This document shows, piece by piece, positions 1-6,937 of a stretch of 12,087 bases of DNA (positions are counted from its first letter, which is position 1; each line of letters begins with the position of its first letter). A program made the translations under genes and the position numbers. This DNA comes from Pinguiococcus pyrenoidosus (Eukaryota; Sar; Pinguiophyceae; Pinguiochrysidales; Pinguiochrysidaceae): the NCBI GenBank assembly GCA_019677205.1, contig JAAMXY010002255.1:8962-21048 (forward strand), written 5' to 3'. The notes below the pieces were generated by a model that was not told the DNA's origin, did not search any database, and worked only from the letters and a program-made list of their open reading frames with translations.

Positions 1-70
1 GTGAGAAGGAGCGGCTCCAGGGTGCGCTCCATCGAGCGTCATATTCCGATCATCAGATCTGCGGGCTCAC
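1..70 (-). other. Partial intron of the TM9SF gene
   Basis: The minus strand reads CTCG|GTGAGCC at 71/70, a consensus donor placed exactly where similarity to nonaspanins stops. The acceptor is outside the window. Nothing else is visible in these 70 bases. Confidence 0.75.
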
Positions 71-1583
71 CGAGTATTGCATACGCCACATGCGGCTTGA
101 GCAGGAACGGCTGCTCCGGGATGGCTCGTGCGATGCGGTTCGTGGACTGCGGGAACTCGAAGGGCGGCTTCTGGTAGCCGAGGTACGAGCCCGCGAAGCA
201 GAGCGGGACGTAGACGAACAGCCACGTAGCGATCAGCATTGCCGTCGCGACGAAGGGTAGCGCCGGCGCGGGCCGCTGGTGCATCACCACGATGGTCTCC
301 AGCGCGGCGAAGAGAAGGATCATCAAGCCCGGGAAGAACGTCGCCACCGCGAACGAGCAGCGCCGCCACTGCGTGCCCCTGAAGGTTTTGTACAGCCTGG
401 CCGAGACGAAACCAGAGAGCATGCCGGACAGGGCGTAGAGCAGCACGATCCCCACCAGAACGGATCCGCGGCTCTGCGGGCTGAGGAAGCCAATGAACGC
501 GAACACAATGGTCGCGAAGATGCTCAGCAGCATCTGGGATCCGGTGCCCACCACGACGCAGAGCATGAGCTTGTTCGCCTTCGGCGGACGAAAGACGTCC
601 TTGGCCAGCAGCCGCCAGAGGCGCTGGTCCTCGTCGGTGCCGATGAGGCCGGACTCGAGAAACTGCTCCTCGCGGATCTTCGAGATGTCCCTGCGGAGCG
701 CTCGAATGAGGATGAAGGCGATCACGGCGCTCAAGGCCAGCGCGACGGCGAGGGAGTTCGTGATGCTGAACCAATGCACCGCGTCCGGCAGGTTGCCCGA
801 CGCCGCGTGCAAGTAAACGTCGTAGCGCGACGCCCACGTGACCTCGCTGGGGAGCCACTCCACGTCGTAGCTGAACAGCACCTTCCCGCCGACGCTCAGA
901 CGCTGCGGCTTGCGGACGCTCACGAAGTCCAGCTTCCGGTCCTGCGGGCAGGTGTCCAGCGGCGGCGACGCGGCGTTGAAGAGGGATCCGTCCGTGAAGG
1001 AGTGCTCGACGCTCATGGGCGAGACGCGGAAGCCGACCACGCGGAAGATGCCTTCGCGGAACTCGTGGTACATGAGCGTGATGCTGATGTGGTTGTACAG
1101 CACGTAGTCGCCCGTGCTCTCCAGGTATCCGACGGGGAAGCCGTGCACGGTCGAGATGATCTCGCCGTCGTCGGCGCGGATATCCGCGATGGGAGGCAGG
1201 TTGTCCACCACCCACTGGTGGTGGTAGCCGTCATCGATCGCCATCTTCACCCGCTCGAAGCTCCGCTCGGTGATGGTCCTCACGCAGAGCGGCCGGCAGG
1301 CCACGTTCTCCAGCATGAAGGCCAAGTACGCGGAGTTGTGAAGGCGCTCTCCGGTGATGAACTCCCCCAGGTTGTCGATGTCCACCTCCACGGTCTCCGG
1401 GCGGCAGTACGGCAGCGAGTAGAAGTCCAGGTTCATCTGCGTGTGGATGGAGCGCAGCGAGTTCACCTTGACGTCCACGCGGCCTCCGGGTTGGTAGTCC
1501 GTTGGCGTGGTGCCCGGCAGCAGAAACGCGCCGCACGGAGCGCCGAGCAGCGCCACAAGCGCTGCGAGCCCCTGCCAAGCCAT
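71..1583 (-). CDS. TM9SF/nonaspanin (EMP70 family) membrane protein, 3' end off the window
   Basis: Nonaspanins are multi-spanning endomembrane (Golgi/endosome) proteins linked to membrane-protein sorting and adhesion. From the ATG at 1583 the product opens with a signal peptide (residues 1-19, ending PCGA) followed by FLLPG, which matches the family's mature N-terminus. The lumenal domain carries FYSLPYCRP (54-62), NLGEFITGER, DNLPP and YDVEWLPSEVTWASRYD, all family hallmarks. Hydrophobic segments lie near 272-295, 338-366, 373-397, 409-434 and 442-468, with GFLSPQSRG between the second and third. The exon breaks after IPEQPF...YAIL plus one base (phase 1) at a GTGAGC donor (70-69). Reading on gives only a short unrelated tail and a stop at 39, so the remaining transmembrane helices (roughly 120-130 residues) must lie beyond the left edge. 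The start is fixed by the signal peptide, although the frame stays open upstream to 2069. It resembles TM9SF2/TM9SF4 more than TM9SF1/3, a weak inference. Confidence 0.93.
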
Positions 1584-1971
1584 GCTTCTTCCTCGGTGCC
1601 GACCACGAGCCGGAATCCACGCGCGCGCGGGCGAGGAGCGGTCCACAGGCGCAGCGCGCGTGCAAAGAAGCCTTTGCGCCGCGAAGCTCCACCGATACGG
1701 ATACTGGCCGCTGTAGCCGCCCTCTCTTCTGTTGGGCGGCCCGCCTGCTGCACAGCTGACTAAGCCTCGGACCAGCTTCCAAGACTTGCTGATTGGCTGA
1801 TGCCGGAGACGATGGACTTCTTCGTGAATAGAACGCAGAAACCACCGAAACGGAAAACGCTCTTTCCGGATCCGACGAACGTTTGAACGCGGAAGCGGCC
1901 GAACGAGTGGTCGCCACGCCTCCGATAGCGTCGGTCGCCGCTCTTTCGTCCGCGCATCTCCGGCTGCTAGC
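1584..1971. promoter_or_regulatory. Divergent promoter region between TM9SF (-) and dynein light chain (+)
   Basis: This 388-bp gene-free stretch separates two start codons pointing away from each other, so it must hold both 5' UTRs and both promoters. It contains an inverted CCAAT box in GCTGATTGGC (1788-1797), about 205 bp from the TM9SF ATG and 175 bp from the dynein ATG. It also has a near match to the TCAGCTGA palindrome (ACAGCTGA, 1752-1759). No clear TATA box is seen. Open frames run across it on both strands, but none resembles a protein family. Confidence 0.5.
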
Positions 1972-2528
1972 ATGAGCCTGAACGACACCGAAGCAGAGGG
2001 CTTTGCGGCCCTGGAGAACTCCGTCGAGACGCTCATCAAGAAGACCGTGAGCACGGAGCTGGAAGGCAAGCACTACAGCTCGGAGAAGGTGACCGACTGG
2101 TGAGACGAGCTTCGCAAAAGATGCTTTGGGTCTTGGCGCCGATGAGAACGGTTGTCGAACGCTGAGCCATCATGCGCTTTTTGCTTTGCCCAGGACGCAG
2201 CAGATCCTCGAGAAGGTGGTCAAGGGACTGAAGGACTTGGACGCTCGCTTCAAGTACCTCGTGACCGGCATCATCATGCAGAAGAACGGCGCGGGTGTGT
2301 GCACTTCCTTCAGCTCCTACTGGCACGCAGAACGCGATGGGTTTTGCAAGGTAATCGCGCCGGGCAGCAGCCATCCTTGAGCTCGTGGGCACGCTTCAGC
2401 TGACCTCGGCGCTGCTCGTCTTGGACTCTTGGACTCGCAAGGTTGCCTGGGAGACGGAGTTTTTGCATTGCGTGGTGACGTGCTATGGCCTGGCACTAGA
2501 CTTGGACTCCGCGGATGAAGATTTTTGA
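1972..2528 (+). CDS. Tctex-type cytoplasmic/axonemal dynein light chain (DYNLT family), three exons
   Basis: This is a dimeric light chain of dynein that binds the intermediate chain and cargo. Joining exons 1972-2099, 2194-2350 and 2442-2528 gives 123 residues; animal DYNLT1 is about 113. Intron 1 (2100-2193, GTGAGA...TTGCCCAG) splits a Trp codon in phase 2, giving VTDW|TQQILEKVV. Intron 2 (2351-2441, GTAATC...CGCAAG) is phase 0, giving DGFCK|VAWETEFLHC. Family signatures are FKYLVTGIIMQKNGAGV (the strongly conserved beta-strand block), SSYW and the closing CVVTCYGLAL strand. After that strand comes an acidic tail, DLDSADEDF, beyond the usual family end. The start is the first ATG of an open frame whose codons match the family length. 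The gene suggests a ciliated stage or retrograde transport. It could be cytoplasmic or axonemal; the sequence does not decide. Confidence 0.93.
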
Positions 2529-2964
2529 GTAGAGAGGTTCAAGGTTCCAACGCGGAAAACAAGGAAGAGAAGGACGGCGCATCCGATCGACTAGAGGGGC
2601 CTCTGGAAGCCAACTACCAGAGAAGCCAAGACCAACACTTACTTGACATGGCGATGTGGCCACGCAAAGACTAAGCTCCCCTGCTGTCAGGGGCAGAGAA
2701 AGACGGACACGCGCAGCATCTGCCGAGCTCGTGGGAATTTCATTTGTTCGGGACTTCGATCGACGGTACACTTTGGCATCAGCACGCGTCGTCGGCTAAA
2801 AATGGCTTTCAGGCACTCGAAAACTTGCACCATCGCACGGGTTAACATCACAATCCCACCCTCCTGATTTGCGAACCTCACATGGAAGCAAACACGTGCA
2901 GTTTCTTTGCATTCACCATCTACACGAATTGGGATACGAACGCGGTACGTGGACGCGAGAGAGC
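2529..2964. other. Gene-free spacer between two convergent 3' ends
   Basis: These 436 bases lie between the stop of the dynein light chain and the predicted stop of the unknown minus-strand gene. Base composition is visibly more AT-rich than in the flanking exons. Short open frames exist on both strands (for example 2643-2867 and 2687-3016), but none shows a recognisable domain or the high third-position GC of the real exons. The stretch presumably holds two 3' UTRs. I see no AATAAA, repeat or RNA gene. Confidence 0.5.
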
Positions 2965-3540
2965 TCACGCCTTGAGTGACACATTCGTGAACTCGCCTCT
3001 CAGATACCGGAGGCACAGCTGGTGGAAGTCGAGAAAATGCGTGAGTACATCATCCGCTTAGGCACAGTCTGCAGTGGCCGTGCCCCTCCGTTGCCGTCGG
3101 TTTCTCACCTTCAGCGCGGTGAGCTGCTGCTCGAGGTCCTTGTCCTCGAACATGCTCTCCAGATCGGACATCTCGATGGACCCGAAGGCGTTGTCATCGT
3201 CGTCCTGCAGGCAGCAGATAGGCAGGCGATGCCGAAAAGTCGACATCAGCACAGACGTAGAGATGGGAGCTGCCGAGCTTCGCGCTTCAACTGCAGGAGC
3301 TTCCCACCCACGCCGTACCTCTCCGTCCTCCGGCAGGAACTCCTCCTCTTCGAAGATCTCCTGCACCTTCGGCCCGAGGTCGAGGATCTCAAGCACGTGC
3401 CGCAGGTCGTGGTTGGTCCACGCGGTCAGGTCGGTCTGGCCAGCGGGGTACTCGTTGCACAGCTGCGAAAAACGGTCGGCGAAGTCCGGGAACAGGTCCG
3501 GGGCCCAAGCCTTGAGCACGTCGTTCACGGCGTTGGCCAT
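2965..3540 (-). CDS. Unrecognised acidic protein, at least three exons, 5' end unresolved
   Basis: I do not recognise this family. The best model joins 3540-3319, 3204-3109 and 3018-2965 (123 residues from the ATG at 3540). Intron A (3318-3205, 114 nt, GTACGG...GCTGCCTGCAG) and intron B (3108-3019, 90 nt, GTGAGA...TTCCACCAG) are both phase 0. Visible features are an amphipathic start (MANAVNDVLKAWAPDLFPDF), an aromatic/Leu segment (LTAWTNHDLRHVLEILDLG), an acidic run (EIFEEEEFLPEDGE then DDDDN), a heptad-like acidic/Leu stretch (MSDLESMFEDKDLEQQLTAL) and a short end (LCLRYLRGEFTNVSLKA). No membrane segment is visible. Codons have high third-position GC throughout. Coding-like sequence continues upstream of 3540 to about 3589 in the same frame (TLRIPALREKPTNACE), so the true start is probably further up: ATG 3727 (needs a frame switch) or ATG 3800 (needs an extra intron). 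If intron B is retained, the protein ends at 3058. Confidence 0.55.
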
Positions 3541-3800
3541 TTCGCAGGCGTTGGTAGGCTTCTCGCGCAGGGCAGGAATCCGCAGGGTTCTGCGGAGCCT
3601 CGGCAACGATGGTCTCCGCGCCCCAGCGTGTCAGGATCGGCGGAGTCCAGCCCTGCTTCCAAGCCAGTGCTGCGGACAGAGGCGAAACGCGGCGGCGGCC
3701 ACCAATCCTCGCGGCCGCTGCCAGCATGTGGCTTCCGCAGCTTGGGGTGCTGCCACGGGCCGGGAAGAGCTCGGAGGAACGAAACTCCTTGAAACGCCAT
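3541..3800 (-). other. Candidate 5' coding extension of the unknown acidic protein
   Basis: Two upstream ATGs are possible. From 3727 the frame reads MLAAAARIGGRRRVSPLSAA and stays GC3-rich to about 3590, a basic targeting-like N-terminus, but it is one base out of register with the downstream exon. From 3800 the frame reads MAFQGVSFLRALPGP; a GTGGCA donor at 3756 and a CTCCGCAG acceptor ending at 3590 would splice it in frame to TLRIPALREK. That donor is weak. A CCAAT box at 3871-3880 sits about 70 bp upstream of 3800, similar to its spacing at the amidohydrolase gene. I cannot choose between the two models from sequence alone. Confidence 0.35.
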
Positions 3801-4207
3801 CGATAGAGCGGTGGCGCGAGAACTCCAAATCTCTGTCTGCCTGACGTTGACGTGTCCGTTGCGACCCTTGGCCAATCAGCAGTCGTTTTCGTTCTCGGTA
3901 CGACGCGACCCATCGCAGCACCGTTTCGATAAGTACTGCAGTGGCTATCGGTTTGGGAGCTCGTTGCTCTCTTTCGCATGCATGCATGTGCGCGCGGATT
4001 CGTCGACGGCCGAAAAATCCGCCGCGTTCTATGAATACGAGGCTCAACGCTTGGTGACCGAGGAGGACTCCAGACTCGGCGTTTCGTGATGCCAATGAGT
4101 TGTGCAGAACGAAACGACGGAATCGCAGCCTGATGGAGAGATCTGAGATGGCGGGGCATGGCGGAAGGGCGCAAGGGTCGAAGGAGAAGGTCACAAAATC
4201 ACGGCCT
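3801..4207. promoter_or_regulatory. Spacer: 3' flank of dephospho-CoA kinase and promoter of the unknown gene
   Basis: The 407 bases between two minus-strand genes contain GCCAATCAGC (3871-3880), an exact reverse complement of the CCAAT decamer at 1788-1797. They also contain a 22-bp run of perfectly alternating purine and pyrimidine at 3975-3996. The open frame at 3811-4089 (+) has no family resemblance or coding-type codon use. No other feature is seen. Confidence 0.45.
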
Positions 4208-5194
4208 TCATCTTGGGATGGGTACGAAGCATGCCCTGTGCAGGAAAGTACTGGCGCGCCTCGCGGCTTTCTCCCACACGCGGTCGATCTCGCGACGGTA
4301 GTCCTTGAGCGAGCCGGCGTTCTGGATGACGTCCGCGGGAATGCCTTGCCTCTTCAACTTGTCCGCGAGCTCCTGGATCGTCGCCCCTTTCCGCATGGAT
4401 CGCTGCGCCGCAAGGCGCCGCGCCGCATCCTTCTCGTCCATGCCTCTCTGCTCCACCAGCCGCCCGCGGATGTCCTGCCAAGGTTGCCAGTACCAATGAG
4501 TTCTTGTCCAAGGGTGGCTGCCACCAGGCACAAGAGAGAAGGGCGCTCTTCAGAAGCACGCAGCCCAGGCCTACCTTGGAGCCGGGCCCGTCGATGAGCC
4601 AAACCTCATTGCAATGCTTTGCCCAGCCAGCTTCGATGGCCAGCGCCGCCTCGAGGATCACGCAGTGCTGCCCCACTTTGGACCTCTCCGCCAGGCCACC
4701 GCACAGCGCTTCCCAGCGACGCGTCTCGCTCTTCCGCCGCTGGATGTGCTCGGTGATTCGGTGCTCGATCTCCGGCCAAACGATGGCCTCGAGCGCGTGC
4801 CGCTGCTTCTCCTGGCGGAAGACGATCTCTCCCAGCACCTTGCGGTTGATCTCTCCGTCTCTGGCCAGGATGCGGTTTCCAAAGCGCGCCACCACCTTCT
4901 CGTAGCAAGCGGTGCCTTTCCTATAGCTGCAGCGGCCAAGTTGAGGCGCCCGCTCGGCCGCAGAAATCGCCGCGCAGCGCACCTTTCGTGGCCCAACTCG
5001 TCCGCATTGAGCACGTCGCAACCTCGCTGCTTCAACCACTTCGTAGCAGTCGTCTTTCCGGAGCCGCTGCAGCCCACCAGGCCCACGACGTAGATGGGCG
5101 CCTCGAACGTCACGCCGCCGGGCAGGCGCGTCGCTCTGGGTTCCGTGTCGAAGAACATGGCGCTCAGAAGCAGCATCGCCACGCCGCCAAACAT
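4208..5194 (-). CDS. Dephospho-CoA kinase (CoaE family), three exons
   Basis: The enzyme phosphorylates the 3'-OH of dephospho-CoA with ATP, the last step of coenzyme A synthesis. Joining 5194-4983, 4920-4575 and 4474-4208 gives 274 residues. Intron 1 (4982-4921, only 62 nt, GTGCGC...GCTATAG) is phase 2; intron 2 (4574-4475, GTAGGC...CTTGGCAG) is phase 0. The P-loop GCSGSGKT lies at residues 41-48, followed by CDVLNADELGHE, FGNRILARDGEINRKVLGEIVF, LEAIVWPEIEHRI, EAALAIEAGW, NEVWLID, then RLVEQRGMDEKDAARRLAAQ and NAGSLKDYRREID, in the CoaE order. The P-loop differs from the usual GGIGSGKS, and the usual His-Pro is Trp-Pro here. An in-frame ATG at 5347 would add 51 residues, but third-position GC jumps sharply at 5194, so I prefer 5194. 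The N-terminus (MFGGVAMLLLSAMFF) is hydrophobic, suggesting a membrane anchor or signal. Confidence 0.9.
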
Positions 5195-5580
5195 CTTTGC
5201 CAGAGAGGAGCGCAGCGTTGTGGCCGAAGGCGGCCACAACCCAGGCCAAAAATAGAGTCGCGCGCGCGAAAGGGATCCAACTTGCGTCTCTTTTGGCGGG
5301 AAATATGCGGGTGTTGTGATGATCATGAGACGTCTGCACTTCTTCATTGGTTGGGTGGTCCATTTTCAATAGTTTAATATTCCCCTGAAGCCAATCCATG
5401 AAAAGATCTTCTCGATCGCGGTGCCTGTATTCGCGATCCAAAGCTTTGGCGTTTTGCATTGTTACTAATTATCATATTCCATTGGTAAAATACTAGATAT
5501 TAGTCTCAACATGATTGGCTGCTCATCTTGAAAGGCACCTTTCCCCGCCATTCTTCGCACTTCGTCTCCCACACAACACC
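5195..5580. promoter_or_regulatory. AT-rich divergent promoter between dephospho-CoA kinase (-) and amidohydrolase (+)
   Basis: This is the shared upstream region of two divergent genes. From about 5341 to 5515 it is the most AT-rich stretch of the window, with TTTAATATT near 5373 and ATTATCATATTCC near 5469. Several CCAAT-type boxes occur: ATTGG at 5346-5350 and 5481-5485, CCAAT at 5391-5395, and TGATTGGCTG at 5512-5521, which is about 60-70 bp before the amidohydrolase ATG. The part at 5195-5347 is an open in-frame extension of the kinase with non-coding-like codon use. Confidence 0.5.
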
Positions 5581-6866
5581 ATGAGATGCCTGCGCCAGCC
5601 ATGTTTGCGCGGCCGCCCGCCTCTGCAGCGACGATGTCTGCAGTCCGGGCCCTTCTCCGCGAAGAGGAGCATCGACGTGCACACGCACATGTACTTCCCG
5701 CGGTACATGCAGATGCTCCGAGAGCGCCAACAAGTGCCGAGAGTCACCGGCGGCGCCAGCGCCGCACAGCCGGAGCGGCTGATCATCCTGCCCGGAGAGG
5801 ACGAAGAGGGTAGCACGTCTGCGGGGAGACCCATCGGCTCGGAGTACTTCGATGTGGACGTGAAGCTGCGCTTTATGGACCGCCACGGCATCTCGGCGTC
5901 CGTGGTGTCTCTGGCCAACCCTTGGCTGGACTTCCTGACTGCGCAGGAAGCCAGCAAGCTGGCCTCTGAGCTGAACGACGATCTGCAGGAGATGTGCGAG
6001 GCGTCTCGGGGCCGACTGTTCGGCTTTGGCGTGGTGGCAGCACAGCAGCCGCGGACGGCCGCCAAAGAGGTGGAGAGGATGATGCGGGAGCTGCCGCTCA
6101 TCAAGGGAATCATCCTGGGCAGCACTGGAGCGGGCAAGGGGCTGGATGACCCGGAGCTGGACCCGCTGTTCGCAGCCTGCGAGGCCACCGGCTGCATGAT
6201 CTTCTTGCATCCCCACTACGGCGTCGGCACGGAGCACTTTTCCGGCACGGGGCACTCGCTCTTCCTGGGCCTGGGCTTCCCCTTCGAGACCACCACTGCG
6301 GCCGCGAGGCTGATCGTCTCGGGGACCCTCGATACGTTCCCGGGACTCAAGCTGCTCTTGGCACACTCGGGAGGAACCTTGCCCTTCCTGGCCGGCCGGC
6401 TCGACAGCTGCGTTGCGCACGACCTGGCCATATCGCAACGACTGGAGCACGCGCCGTCCGACTATCTTCGTCGCATGTACTTCGATAGCACGATCTACCA
6501 CGAGCCTGGCCTGAAGGCCCTGCTTAGCCTTGTGGACCACGAGCGGGTGATGTACGGAACGGACAACCCTTTCTTTCCCCCGATGAATGAGGCCACCAAC
6601 AACTTCGATCCCCACGCGGATGCAGACTGGCCGTCCACGGTGCGTACTCGCTTGCAGCTTGGGGTTGGGAGGGAAGAGAGGCGCGCGCCGGCACGAGGGA
6701 CCCATCCGCAAGACATGCTCCTTCGTGCGTCGACGTTTAACCTTGCTCGCTGTCCAAAACGCTCGATCAGGTGAAAAACTACCGCATTCTGGAGGGGGTG
6801 GCGGAGGACGTCGCGGCGGCGATCCTTCGGGACAACGCGATGCGCGTGTTTGACATACCAGCGTGA
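5581..6866 (+). CDS. ACMSD-type amidohydrolase (amidohydrolase-2 superfamily decarboxylase/hydrolase), two exons
   Basis: This is a metal-dependent TIM-barrel enzyme of the family that includes 2-amino-3-carboxymuconate-6-semialdehyde decarboxylase and gamma-resorcylate decarboxylase; the exact substrate cannot be read from sequence. Exons 5581-6639 and 6771-6866 give 384 residues. The intron (6640-6770, GTGCGT...CTCGATCAG, 131 nt) is phase 0. Metal-site motifs in order are IDVHTH (His34, His36), FLHPH (His210/His212), LLAHSGG (His262) and MYGTDNPFFPP (Asp328). Further family-like segments are FPFETTTAA and FPGLKLLLAHSGG. The C-terminal exon (VKNYRILEGVAEDVAAAI, then LRDNAMRVF) supplies the final helix typical of the superfamily and confirms the splice. 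Residues 1-29 are rich in Arg, Ser and Leu and lack acidic residues, a mitochondrial-type presequence. The catalytic set is complete, so the enzyme is probably active. A role in tryptophan/NAD catabolism is possible but is inference only. Confidence 0.9.
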
Positions 6867-6937
6867 GGGGCTCGTTCCGCGAAGCTTCGCAAAGGAGATA
6901 AGGTGACATTCGCTTGAAGTGTTTCTTGTTGTCAGCA
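6867..6937. other. 71-bp convergent 3' spacer
   Basis: The amidohydrolase and isoleucyl-tRNA synthetase genes converge with only 71 bases between their stop codons. The two 3' UTRs therefore almost certainly overlap on opposite strands. No polyadenylation hexamer of the animal type is visible. Confidence 0.6.

Noticed and set aside
279-1763. 494-residue plus-strand open frame antisense to the TM9SF gene
   Set aside because: It is a shadow of the GC-rich TM9SF exon. It is full of Arg/His/Glu repeats with no domain, and the opposite strand encodes clear family motifs.
1584-2069. Extension of the TM9SF reading frame upstream to 2069
   Set aside because: It would overlap the dynein light chain first exon and place 162 unrelated residues before a clear signal peptide. 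The ATG at 1583 is followed by the expected signal and mature N-terminus.
2687-3016. 109-residue minus-strand open frame and overlapping small plus-strand frames in the spacer
   Set aside because: No homology is recognisable, composition is not coding-like, and the upper end overlaps the predicted last exon of the unknown gene in another frame.
3205-3318. Treating the 114-nt stretch in the unknown gene as coding
   Set aside because: It is open, but it is bounded by a GTACGG donor and a GCTGCCTGCAG acceptor, and its codon use and composition differ from the flanking exons. Retention remains possible and is listed as a finding.
5195-5459. Upstream in-frame starts for dephospho-CoA kinase (5347) or the overlapping open frame from 5459
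   Set aside because: Third-position GC is near random above 5194 and rises sharply after it. The frame from 5459 only becomes coding after the first intron.
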